Shown: positions 23,201 to 36,200 of the stretch, piece after piece
Numbering within the stretch: the stretch's first letter is position 1
Layout: every line of letters starts with the position of its first letter
Assembly: GCF_000237925.1 (NCBI RefSeq)
Contig: NC_031498.1
Span: 764,015 to 828,014, forward strand
Direction of reading: 5' to 3'
Length of the DNA stretch: 64,000 nucleotides
From: Schistosoma mansoni
Taxonomy: Eukaryota; Platyhelminthes; Trematoda; Strigeidida; Schistosomatidae
The notes under the pieces: generated by a model
Told to the model about the DNA's origin: nothing
Databases searched by the model: none
The model's input: the letters and a program-made list of their open reading frames with translations, nothing else
Translations under genes and position numbers: made by a program

Positions 23201-23900
23201 AAATATCTTCAGCTTCTTCAGTGGTACAACTCTTCTGCAGTGGCCGAGCATCTAGTGCCAAATGGTGATCACTGCAAACTCTATGTGTTCTTTACATTTG
23301 CCTTTAATGGAATTACACTGGGAGTAGCCTAAATGAACGACTCAACTGGGATCATTATCCCTTTTTCAAGTAGTCTATCTAACTCACCCTTCACAGCCTC
23401 TCTTTAAACACGTGCATTTAGCCGACACTTCAGGAAGACGAACTCTCTCCTTACTTCCTAGTGGGCTCGTTAAATTTTGAAACCTTCTATGGCCTTCCAG
23501 TATTACAAGATTGGACTTCTGATTAAGGTACTATAAAAGGAGTTGGTGCATACGGAAATGGACATGTTTGGCATTTTGAGGCCTTTTAACCCAATAACGG
23601 ATGGGTCGTACTCACTAACTAGAAAAGGTGTGCTCACATTAACATCCTCTTCAGCAAAATGTTGACTGCGTAAGTTGGACTTGGTTGTTTCAGTAATTAT
23701 ATATAACCGTAGGCGGTAGTGAGCGACAATAAATCCACCCTTCTCTCTAAATCAGTTGGTTTCACCTACAACCATTTAATTCTAAGTAGAAGATGACTTG
23801 GAACATTTACAAAATTTTTACGTGTCCAACCATTCCGTATTTACGGCTATGCGCATAACAAGAATGACATGAATTACGAAGATGCAATTTACGACATGAA
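20290..23900 (-). mobile_element. Gypsy-type LTR retrotransposon fossil (pol region)
   Basis: Minus-strand fragments resemble a Gypsy pol: an RT palm start around 23260-23050 with YFSKIDLNGTYL, an upstream linker region near 23400, and integrase-core and C-terminal-like fragments at about 21130-20420 (near its end PCMGLVIQKMSNWIVGTL). Part order RT then integrase fits Gypsy/Ty3. The copy is heavily broken, with many interruptions, and has no LTRs I can delimit, so it is old. Both bounds are approximate. Confidence 0.6.
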
Positions 23901-24860
23901 AAACAATGTAGGGCCAGTGAAATGTTACTGAACCCTAGCCAAATCATCCGGCAGTTGTGTCACTAAATATCGAACACATCATCGATCCCCGTCAAGGTCG
24001 AGGACAATCAGCGTGCATCAGTTAATCATACGCCATGGACTGGCCCATGCGGCAGTGGTTCTACTTTCACTTGTATCTACTTTAACTAATATATTCTCGT
24101 AATAACGTCCTTTGTGTTGTACAGTCTTCAGAGCATCCATGGTCCCTTGACACGTCAATGGGGTAATCTACGTAAGGTGCTGGTCGCGAAGTATGACTTC
24201 GAAGTTAGCTTGTTTGTCACACCATTCCCGTCTAACTCGAGTAGGCCTCCAAACATTCGACATAGATCATCAACGTTGATGATCTACAACAGGATTTAAT
24301 ACCATTGGACAAATTAGAAGTGGTTTTCCAGATTTTCGCTTGTCCGAATGAATTGAAACGGTTACTGATTGAAGAAATTAGGCAGGTTAAGGTTTCTATA
24401 ATAAGAGCATTTTCACGCTTGCAGTATCCATTTTGAAGGTTTTGTATGTGAAAATCCCTCCATGCATACATTTGCAACTTGTTCCTACTGGTTTCTTTAG
24501 TTTAACATCTTGTCAGTCTTTTTGATGCCACTTAGGACGGTAATATTTTATTTCGCTATTGTTTCCTCAATTTTCTTTCGCCTTCACTATGTTTCTATGT
24601 TTCTTCCTGAACAGTATTTATGTTGTTTCAGTTCATACTTAATCTTGGCGGCAGTCATATTGATTGTTTCCCCTTTGATAGTGCTGCTTGGTTTGACTAG
24701 GATCGTGCAATTTGGTTGTGAATTGAAGTACTTTTCCAGAATCGGAAATACTTTGTGTTGTAAAGCAACAGACTATTACCTTCTAAACGGATTTTTACTT
24801 GATCTATCCAGAAAGGATGGAATAACACTTATTTTTTGGTGCATTTGGTAATTTACTTAC
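23901..24860. other. No gene recognised; contains a perfect 24-bp palindrome
   Basis: No supported coding exon. A perfect palindrome lies at 24263-24286 with half-site TAGATCATCAAC. A T-rich plus-strand frame at 24525-24851 is hydrophobic but shows no family features. Confidence 0.4.
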
Positions 24861-25015
24861 ATTCCTTAGCAATTTGTCTATTTGTTGTAATTTAGATCGA
24901 TTATTGATGGAACAACTATTGGTTGAATAACTGAGTGGTAATATTTGTTTAGGTAATAATATACATTTGTATTTATGATGAAATTTAGAACCGTTAATTC
25001 CCCAATCACCTTGTT
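24861..25015 (-). CDS. Possible internal exon of an unidentified minus-strand gene
   Basis: Minus strand: acceptor TTTGAAATCAG, then an open 51-codon stretch reading QGDWGINGSKFHHKYKCILL, LSYSTNSCSINNRSKLQQ and IDKLLRN, ending in a consensus donor GTAAGT. Codon use (AAT, ATA, TTA) resembles the UNG and Ly6 exons in this window more than the repeats. No neighbouring exons or known domain were found. Confidence 0.35.
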
Positions 25016-26801
25016 CTGATTTCAAAGGGGTGATAGTGAGTGTCTAAACTACCCAGACACTTATTCTTCAGCCAAACCGTAGTTTGGATCTTACATTACT
25101 CACAAAAAGGAGCATGAACTGTTTTAAGAGGATATGGAAGATCTGAGGCACAAGAGGGCCCTTTTAGTGCACTTAGTTCTGTTAGAACTCAATGGTTTAA
25201 TTCCGAAGCCTTAATTTCTGTTCCCAACACAAGAACCGGGCCATGCATCATATCTACGTAGACTTTCTGCTTGGTACACAAGCGATGAGACAATTTTTCG
25301 AGTTAATTTTTTGCGACTGTCTGTCTTCTCACGTTTTATTGCCATCCTTTGTCTTCCTATCCTTATCTGATTATCTGTTTCGGTTAAACTCTAACTATAT
25401 GGCTGGTTCACCTTTTTTTAAAGGCTAATGAATTTCAATAATATTGATTTGCCGATTGATCCGGATGCTAAAACTTTCTAAATTCTCTACCATCCATAGA
25501 AATACATTGACCTAAAAATTTGACGTTTCTGCGGTTAAATTTGTAGCCGCGCTTATCTATGTGCAATAATTTCGCCATAAGTCAGCGTTTGAATGGAGTA
25601 GGGTAGTTACTGACACCTTCGCCACTACAAGAAGTAAACATTAATGATATTTTCAGGAAAGACTGTGGTGTCATTGGTTCCTAGACACACGATCCTTGAA
25701 GCATACATTGACTGAGAGGACTTATAACAGTCCATGAACACATAGAGAACGTGAACTCACGAGCACTTAATGGTGACGGCATGGCTTGGCCATGCAAGCT
25801 CGATCACTTTGTGTAACCTCAAAAGCAGTGTATCAAGTATGTTATTCCAGTCTCAGCATGAAAATTTACTTCTAATTTTATTACGTACGTTACTAACTGT
25901 CACGACGGGACACGTCAGCACAAACGATCATGTGACTTTTACGTATGATGTTGTTGATGAAACAGGCACATCAAGCTAAGTCCTTATTATTAAGTTAGGT
26001 CCATATTCTATTGCAATGGATAAGTGCAATAGTTCCATTCCTAGACCTAGGTCCTACAAATTCAATGAAATCAGATATCTTAAGAAGTCACATTCAGACC
26101 TGAAAACCTTTGGATGGGGACGTGACATTATTCCCTAGACATTATGTGGCCTATAAAATTGTTTTAGCCCATATGGTGTCAGTTCCATATTTGTGGAAAC
26201 AGACGCTTGATAAAATGGATATCTCCCAGCCTCAAAAGTGACAGAAATCAATAACGGCGGGCAACTCTGTTGGAATCGACATGACCAACCACTTGTCAAT
26301 GGGGACCTTAATATTCTGTCTCTAAATATCCGGAAAATAATGCTGACTCACCAGAAGGATGGTTCGAAATATAGATCAAAGGTGATATCCCAAAAAATTG
26401 TGATCGTCAAGTACTTGAAGAATGAGGTGCAGGAGTAAAAAACGAAAACACGCGATTATGCGGGGTAGACCAACTGGTTTCTTTACGCTCGCATCTTGAT
26501 ATCAGGGCAAGGTTTTAAGTCTTCCAAAAGATCCAGTAAAGTTAGTCTAGCAAAGTTCGTGCCATATTTCTACTAAACTTGATAGTCGCTTGGATATCTG
26601 TTCATTTTTGAGTGTATTTGACCCTGGTACTGTGTCACTGGAACCACTAGCTGTTCCAACACTAGGCAATTATTGGGTCCTAAAGTACATATGAAGCGCC
26701 TCATTGTTGCGATTGACATTATTTCTCCTCTACATATGTAGCTTTTGCGTTTACTTCTTCATATGTCTTGACTGGGTTTGATTATTATAATACCTGTCTA
26801 G
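25016..26801. other. No gene recognised
   Basis: No repeat family seen elsewhere in the window and no frame with supporting features. Confidence 0.35.
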
Positions 26802-27003
26802 TGACATGACTACATTCGGTTCTTCAACTCCATTATCTTGGAACAAATCACCGATACGTCCTAAGAATACATGGGATGGGACTAATGTACTAAGAAAAGA
26901 GAGATGGCAAAACATATTGGTCCACTCAGGAAGACGAATATATGGCACACATGAGCCCAATCGAAAGATATTAACAGCTGGAGCAACTCGAATAACTGCA
27001 TAG
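26802..27003 (+). CDS. Possible last exon of an upstream plus-strand gene, unknown
   Basis: After ATACCTGTCTAG (acceptor-like) an open frame reads PLSWNKSPIRPKNTWDG, RKERWQNILVHSGRRIYG and TAGATRITA, then TAG. Composition is balanced and protein-like. It ends 251 bp before the Ki-67-like start codon. I do not recognise the family. Confidence 0.3.
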
Positions 27004-27254
27004 ATATACAGTCCTCACCAACCGATATTGTATTAATTTTAGCGTGCAAATATTGATAGCTTAAACGTGTTTTCTTTTAAAAATATGTCATATTTGCTTT
27101 TGTTCCCCGTTTTCCATCCGGTGTTTTGTTATTCTAAAATGATATTAGGTGGAGGCCGTCGAGTGCTGTTTTTTTGAATTTGAATTCGACTTTGTCACGG
27201 GTTCGGAGTAGTGAGATTGCATACATCAGATTATTTGAAAATCGTGTAAAACGT
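27004..27254 (+). promoter_or_regulatory. 5' flank and probable 5' UTR of the Ki-67-like gene
   Basis: The frame upstream of the start codon stays open back to a TAA near 27135 but contains no in-frame ATG, so ATG 27255 is the first usable start. No clear TATA box was found. Confidence 0.4.
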
Positions 27255-30200
27255 ATGAATCCTAGCGGACATATAGTTGTCATCCGTAGGGACGGTACTG
27301 ATGGTTTGACTTGCGATTGGTGTTCACCCTTGTGTGATATTGGAAGGTAAATAATATGTTCACTGGCAACCTCATTTTGCAGTAACCAGTCTTGTGATAT
27401 TCGCGTTCAACACTCAACAGTTGCTCCATTTCATTGTACTCTACAACTGCTGAAAGATGGATTAGTTCAAGCCGTCAGCAGAGTAGACGGACGATATAAA
27501 ATGTTAGTTAATAATTTCCCTTTGAACGATGCTTGCGTTTTGACTGATAATTGCATACTAACTGTTGGAGATCGTCAGTTTCGCTTTTTCTATCCACCGG
27601 TGAGTCTGGTTAAGAATGAGTTAAATTAACATTTTCGTTATAGTTTTTGTATTATATGCCTTTTCGATTACCGTAGATAATAGGATGGTTTCCACCCCTT
27701 TGTTATTTCTTGGTCATTTGTCGTACACTAGTAACTCATCTGGTGCAGCACTTTTATAGACAAACAGTCTTTTCAGGCATTCGATATTGAATCTGGTTCG
27801 GCTCATTTATCTTCGCTTTCATAAACAGTGTATATTTAGTTACATGAAAGACTGAGATTTTCGACTACCTAAAATAGTCTTAAAATCTCTAGACTACTGA
27901 AAAATCTTGTACATGTATAATATGTTAGACATCACGGTTCATTAGCCCAATCATACATGTGTTAATTGGCAGTATTAAGCACGTTTTGTATCGTACCTGT
28001 CTCAGACTAATTTCCGATAAGTTCAGTAAACTTGGCTACCTATCCGGTTAAATTTAGCTTTGGAACCAACTGTACAGTTGGATTTTCATTTTAAATGTTT
28101 TATTAGTATAACGCTTAGCATCACTGTATCAACCCATCACTATACCTCGTAACAGCATAGAAAATAGTGGAAATCGGGTCAAAGCAGTATTGTAAGTAGC
28201 AAAACCTTACGTCTTCTTGGATACAGACTTGTAAATCTAGAGGATAAAAATAGAAAATACTTCTAAAACAAGATTAAGGGAAGCCGAAAACGACAGATCT
28301 ACTCAACCTTGATGGATTTCAGGTTGTTATCAAGAGCCACTGTGATTTGGGGCTATCGCACACATCTCAGCCTGAAACTCCACACTTACCAACGCCGCTC
28401 ATCCCCACAGTCCTTCGACCTTCGTTCAGCTTGGTTGTGTGCTAGCCATTAGCGAATAGGTGTGTGCAACGCGACCCAGACCTGACTAAATAGGTGTAGT
28501 TGCATCTACGTAATAGGTATGAGTTTTGTTAGTTAGGTTATTTTTTATTTTATTTAAACACATAAATATTGGTACAAGAAAGCACCAGATATATATGCGC
28601 CATACAAATCCCATTCGATTTGCTTGAGGGCTGTGATACTGCCCGGGTGCCCAAACCAAAGCAGGTGGTTTTCTTAGGGGCCCACACCCGGAGCCTTTGA
28701 CCTAAAGGTCTGATCCACAAGGCAGTGGAGCACCGTGAGGAGATGCATTCCCATGGTAGCCGGTGGTCAACGATTGATTTATACGCTATTTGTTCCTTCA
28801 GAATACTGGAGCCCATGTGCACCATTGGTTTGAAATGATGGTTTTTCAACTCCCCTAGGTGGACTTTCCGTGTCCACCAACCCGGTTAAAGCATCGGACA
28901 TTCGCTTTTCGTCCTCTCAATTTCGTAAACAACAGTAATGCCACGAGGTAGTGAGTAGGCCTTCCCTGGCAGGTGCCTTGATCTTGTTTTGTCCACAACA
29001 GTTGTTTGCAGAATTACTGTACTGTTCCATCTAAATACAATTTGGAATGAAACAAACTGATCAAAACTGATATCTAATTGACAAACAATGAAGAGAATAT
29101 AACCTGATAAGGGCAAAACTCAAAGATGAAATGTAGGAATTAGGACGGCTCGTGTGCAAATACAGTTGTGTAAGAAAGCCACTGCGAACGTATGATAGGT
29201 CCTTAACTACATTGGTGGTAAAACCTCACTTGAACGGTAGGCAAACAATGTCTATATGTATAGAATGGAATTTGCACATTCTAGATGCAAAGTACTTTTA
29301 CAACAGTCACATGACCCTGGACCTGCATTCATTTTTGGTAGTGAGTGGTCAAAAGATTGATTTATTTGAACACAAACATGACTAAGGGGCACCAGATGCA
29401 TGTGCGCCACATAATAACAATGATGTAAAGTGCGTATAATAATAACAACAACGAACAGAAATCAGTGTGTGAGCGTGAAATAATAGTAATGGCAAAAATA
29501 AGACTAGAAAGAATTTCAGTCAAAGAAGTTACATTCATTTTTACGAAGAAAGTTACAGCAGGATCTCCATTGGCTTCTATTCTGATCCATGTCTGATAAC
29601 GTCTCTAACCCCTGTGTTGCACCACCTCTAAAACCCCAACCAAGGAATCGTGAAGGACCAAAAGAGAACAGTCCTATACAGCTTTCTTTCATACAACGAC
29701 CAACCGCTTTTTCCAACCAGTCCGAGCGTTGCCAAATACTGCATAACGTGGAATTCGCTGGGACGACATTCGTAGGTCATGTCCAATGCACTGAAGTCGA
29801 TGTTTCAAGATGGTGACATCAACTGAATTATCACTATACCTGGATACACAATACCGAACCTCTCCATTACTAACATGATGTTGCTACTGGATGTCAGCAA
29901 TCTTTCAGAGACAACGATGACCACAGAGTCTTCTAACATCGACTCGGAGAGGCCAGGTTTCACAATCATTTGAGCAAAACTGCTCCCATCGACGCGTTGT
30001 AGCTCCGACATTTTACAGCCAGAGTAACGACGGAGCCAAAGGTGAACCAGATTGGCATAAGACGCTCTGGCTTTCACTATACGTGAATTATTCTTATCAC
30101 TCAAGCCACCACCAGCATTTTCTCTGCCACCCAGATACACAAACTTCTCGACTACTATCTGCTAACTACTCAAGGAGAGTACAGGTTCAGGGTCGTTAGT

Positions 30201-33200
30201 CTTGTAAAAGAACTTTGTACTTCAAAGGTGCAAAACAGACCATACCTACGGACACTAATTGCTAACTGATTAATTGCAGATTGCATGACTTGGGTATTAT
30301 CACACAGTAAGACAATGTCATCCGCATACTCAAGGTCGAGAAGTCTTTCTTCAGGCAACAAATCCACACCGCCATTACCGACATCCATCAGAGCTGTTTC
30401 CTGAACGTTGTCGATAGCAAAATCGAAGAGGAATGGTGAGATTGGATAACCCTGCCTAACCCCACTGTTTGAATGGTGGTTGTATGCCCTCACTCTACCT
30501 GAGATGTTTGTATATAGGGCTTTCGTGATGTTAATAAATTTCTCAGGCGCACTCTTCTTCAATAGACAATCCCAGAGAACAGTCCTATTCAACGGATCGA
30601 AGGTAGCCCTAATATCAAGAAACATTACGATTGTTGACCTGTGATAAGTTTGGCAGAGGGTGGATATATGATCAATACATCCTTGATCAGAACAAAAACG
30701 AGCCTGCTCCTCGCGAGTCATTCCTTCTCGGGTTTCGAGTAATCTACGAAGTATGACAGAAGTCACCAGTTCAGATGCAATCGGAAGTAGACTTATCCAC
30801 CGGAAGTTACATAGATTACACAAATATTTTTTAAATATAGGCACAACCATTAACTCATCCCACGATGTTGAAACAGTCTAATTGCCAGACGTTTGTAAAC
30901 AACTCAATTCCTTAACCAGGAGGTCGCCACCATTTTCAAAGAAATAAGTCATCCGGACCTGGAGGTTTGTTAAGCTTCTAAAGTCCGATTTTCTTGCGGA
31001 CTTTCGCCGCTTTAGGTGGGTCAGTCGTCACCAGCCATGAGTGACAGGATAGTCTGATCAATGTCGTCGGGACAGCGTACCGATCGAAAAACTGCCTGTT
31101 TTCCAAGGCGTCGGTAGATGTTATTAGTTGGCATCCCATTAGCTTCACAACAAACTTCTTGTTGCCAGTAACTCGGATGAGTTGAAATAGTTTCCGGTAG
31201 TTACCAGATATAGATGCTGCTTCTAACTCGTTGGCACACTCCGACCACATAGCTTCTCGGTCATTACGCAAACTTTGCACAATGTCATTGCGTAACTATC
31301 TTCGTTTATGTCCATACTCTCTGTGGCCTTAGTAGACTAACGTGTTCCAATGAGTTGTATGGAGTCTGTAAAATCCCAATGCTCACAAGCGGGACGTTTC
31401 TCGAAACGATAAGCGACTTCACCTGCCCTTTTTATTGCGTGATGTGAATGCGGTCAATGCTCATGTATACTTTTCGGTGAATTGATAGCTAACCTTAAAC
31501 CTAGCTCAGTTTGATACTTAGTTATGACAAGCTGCAACCAATTTACTTACATCGATCCGTTCTGCGCGATGAATTTGATCACTGAAACGTAAGATAAGAT
31601 AAACACAGACTTGGGCATGGTCGGAGTTCAGATAAGTAATCCAAAAGGAGTGGCAGTCCATTACATAACCACGCTAGCGGTAGCTGATAGCGATGTGATC
31701 AATCTGAGTCCAGGCTTGAGATGTAGATGGAGGACGCTAAGCTGCACATAGAGGATAACTGTGCTAGATAGAAACAGGTTGTAGTCTGAACAAAGTTTCA
31801 GTAGACAGTCACCGTTATCTGACCTAAGATCGTCAAATCCCCATCGGCCACCCAAACGTTTCTCCTCTATGTCTAGACGCTTAATCTGTGCATTCAGGTA
31901 TATGGCTAGTACTACAATACCTGTCGAACGCGCTTTATGTAGAACACTTAATTGGTAATAAAACTCATTCTTGATGGCATCTGAGCTGAAATTTGTCGGA
32001 GCGTAGGCGGAAATGACGAAAATGCATCCGCCTCAGCGCTTAGTGCGATACCAACGCCAGCAAAGTCAAACCACAGGGTTCTCGGATAAACGCATGAGAA
32101 ACAAACTTTTCGAAGCAAATGATAGAGGATTTGTAGTACTGCGGTTAGAGTCCTAATTGTGGGTCTCGGGTAGACTGCAGACATGGATGTTGAGACTTTT
32201 TAAAGACATAACCAACCCTATCTGCTGTCCGATCTGCGTTAATGTGCGAACGTTGAACAAGGCCAGTTTGAATGTTATATGTGGTTTCAGAAAGACTTGC
32301 AGTATTGTATTCGGTAGTAGCATTCAACTTTCGACTAGTTAGTAATCTGAGATCGTTTAGACAGGACAGGGTTTCTATCATAAGCGAGCTGCTGGAAACC
32401 CTTTTCTGTCTAAAGGATTTCAGGTTACTAACTGATCGAAAGTTGGATGCTACCACCGACCACCAACATTGAAAATCTTTCTGAAACTACGTATACGCAA
32501 ATCAATTGAAAGTAGTCGAGTTCGCTGTGTAAGTGCTAGTGATGAAGGGGGTGATAAGATCAAGACACTTATAGTAAAAGCCAGAGCGGCTTATGCCAAT
32601 CTGGGCCATCTTTGGCACTTTCGTAATGTTGGTATGGCTCCAAAAGGTCGGGTTTATGTTAGTGAGAGCTACTTTGTTTTCCTGGCCTCTCCGATTTGAG
32701 CATGTTAGACGACTCTGTGGTTTATCTTCGTTGTTTTCGAAGGATTGCTGACACCCAGTAGCAGCACTATGTTAGTATTGGAGAGTTTCGGCATCGTGTG
32801 TTTGGGCACAACGACGATAATCCAATTAGTGTCACCATCTTGAAACACCGACTTCGGTGGCTTGAGCATGTGGTACTAATGTCGCCCCAGAGAATTCTAT
32901 ATCGTGCATTTTTCTGGAGGCTGAGACTAGTTGTATGATAGTGTCATGATATGAAAAAAATCTGTATAGGATTATCCTCTTTTGCTCCTCCATGATTCCT
33001 TGGTTGGGGTTTTAGAGATGGTGCAACACAGGGGCTAGAGACGTTTTATTTATTTAAACACATAAATATTGGTACAAGGAAGCACCAGATAAATATGCGC
33101 CTCACAAATCTCATTCGATTTGTGTGAGGGCTGTGATACTGCCCAGGTGCCCAGACTGAGGCAGGTGGTTTTATTAGGGGGCCACACCCGGAGCCTTTGA

Positions 33201-36200
33201 CCTAAAGGTCTGATCCACAAGGCAGTGGAGCATCGTAAGGAGATGCAGTCCCATGGTAGCCAGTGACCAAAGATTGTTTCATACGCCATTTGTCCCCTCA
33301 GGATCCTGCAGCCCATGTGCACCATTGGTTTGGAATCAGGGTTTGCCAACTCCCCTAGGTGGATCCTCCACATCCACTAACCCGGTTAAAGCACCGGACA
33401 TTCGCTTTTCGTCCTCTCACTTTTGTGAACAACATCCCCGCCACGAGAAGGCAGTGAGTAGGACTTCCCTGACAGGCTATATATTCGCGTGGCCATATGA
33501 GAGCATTTCGAGAGGGAGAGCAAACTCCCCACTTTCGGCCGTACCAGGGCATTTGGGGGCTAGAGACGTTATCAGATATGACTCAGAACAGAAGCCAGTG
33601 GAGATCCTGCTGTAATTTTCTTTCGCTTCATGTGAGAGGAACCTTAACTGAGTGAATTTATTCTGGTTTTATTTTTTCTTAACTGAATTGCTGCCATCAT
33701 TTTTTTCTCTCACACTGATCTCTACTCGTTTTCGTTTTTTTTATTATGCTCACATTCCTTTCTCTTCACAATTTTGTTACTTTACTGTGTGGCGCATGTA
33801 TATTATTGTGCCCCTTAGTACCAATATTTATGTTAAAATAAATTGGTGTGATCTAACTATATTTAGTTCAGTTGTTAGGGGCGGCCAGACCAAAACGTGG
33901 CACAAATCCATGAAGTCACTGACAATTGGACTGAGCCATGTTGGTAGGTGTAGACTACCTGGTTGGTATTCGCGAGATGATAGCAATCGATGGTTAGAGA
34001 CCTTAAATGACATGGCTCAAAATCGTTTGCAATAGCGAAGGTGCATCCACTCTTTGTGCTCTATCAAATTCTAATCTTCTGAATTCTTCATGTCCCTATC
34101 CTTTTTCTCCTTCCAAATTTATTTCACTGTATCACACTCTTCGAATAACATTTTCAAACCCTAATCTTTCGGTTTACTGCTTATACTCTTATTACTACCA
34201 CTGGGATTTGAATGGACAACTGCATCTCTGTGCTAATGTGGTATGGCAACTTGAACTGATGTACGTACGTACGAAGTTCTACGTTGTAACTGACTGACTG
34301 ACTGAGTTCAGTTGTAACTAATCAAATTATATATATAATGCTTTCACTCTCATCTCACCGTTTGTTTATGATTCACAGTGGAGTTTGGCGAATGCACTTA
34401 TGCTTAACGAATTCGGACGGAATTCGTTTATGCCGAAATATAATTCTTGAATGATGTAAATGTTTAGTCTAGTTCTGTGTGGATAGTAACATTTCAAGGT
34501 ACTTATTGGAAAAATACAGGTAATAGTTTATGGAGCATTGAATGTTTCCAGTTTCTGAAGGTACGACAACTGTTTAAGACTTCAAATGGTGTAAAATCGA
34601 GTAATTTCCTCAAAATAGCGAATCTCTGTGACATTAAGAAACATGTCACAGTTGTACAAATAATCTCAGTTTTCTACGTTATACACCTAGTTTCATACCT
34701 CACTAATTTGCTCACTTTAATTTTGATTAAACATATTGGTTTCTCTTCAGTGTAGTATAAGTGACCTTTTAGACGACCACATCAAAATAGAATATTATGC
34801 CCCTTAACGTAAACTTATTTTGGAGAGTTGATTCTTAAAGCTTGTAAATACAGTTTAACAGCACATTTCTAGTTACGGAAGTTGTGGTTTTCAACCACAC
34901 CATTGATTTAAATCCTACCCTGCAATCCGGGGTTCAGACAAGTTTATGACTTGGTTAGCTATCATTACGACTTGTGTGGAAATAACTTAAATACAGCAGT
35001 CTAATTGGTAGCAAGTTTATGTTACTCTTTCAACCCTGTGAAACGAGTAAATTTAGTTTATGTGGATGAGTAACAAACTTTCACCTAGTTAACATGTTTT
35101 TATGAAAATTTCCTCTCGTTTGGGAAGTAGTAATTAACAAAAATATTCTTGTTAATATAATGATATAATATGTGCATTACAATTTGTTTACCCTAATCTC
35201 AGAGTCGAAAGACAACATCAGATGACTATTTATACGAAGCCTCCAGCAAAGCATCAAGCCACTATAACAAAGAAGAGGTTCTTACTCCAACTTCTCTACC
35301 TCTTGTTCATCCATCCAAACGTACTACTCCTAGAAAGATATTACTTAATCATAAAACTCGCTCCCCTCGACAGAGGTCTATGACTCCGAAAAGAACTCTA
35401 GGGACCAGCGAGCGTTATGGTCCAGTTCCTCCTCGTCAGCCAGCTACCCCACCAATAATTCAGGTACTCCGACACGAACCGAATTCATCACAGTCAAATA
35501 AGCTACCTGTATTTCAAGCAGAAAATGTCGAGTCTAATAAAAAAAGTGTAAGCGGTGGTAAAGGTTATAGCTATACAGATGTGAATGTTTCTAAATCAAA
35601 TCAACTAAAGTCATCCGTCGTTCCTGACTTGCCAAATGCAGCACACCATCCCTCGAGCAGTGTTTTGTCATCTATAAAAGGGAGGTCACAAAACCGTATT
35701 CACACTCCGTTTATTACATCTACTTTACCTAATGACGACCTCAACTTCACACCAAACGAAAATAAACGTTCACCCGGCTTTAGAAAGAGTTTCCATAAGC
35801 TGCTCATCCTGAATGAATCATCTAACCAATCCAACCTTTGCAAAATTGATCAGTTTTATGATGAATTAAGTTATGTAAAGCAGCAGGCGATTGAAAGCAA
35901 GAGATCACCATCTACTGGACAAGAAAACCAATTTTGTTACGATAAATGCATTAATGATCCCACAGAAGAAAGTTCTCGTGAATATATTCCCGAGTTACTC
36001 ACATCACCGAATTCCCAGAGGATTACGAGAAAATCATTGTCTGCAAAGTCATCGCAAAAAATTAGCATAGCATATTCACCAGAAACAGAACAAGAATTGA
36101 TTAACCGTAATAGAAAACGTACCATATCCGGTAAAACTTATCCGACGGCAGAGGACATGCTTGCTACTAAACGTCGAAGAGGGGTTTCATTCGGCCCACC

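Noticed and set aside
24510-24851. Hydrophobic 113-codon plus-strand frame resembling a membrane protein
   Set aside because: The frame opens with TTG, no splice context or family motif, and T-rich DNA easily yields hydrophobic chance frames.
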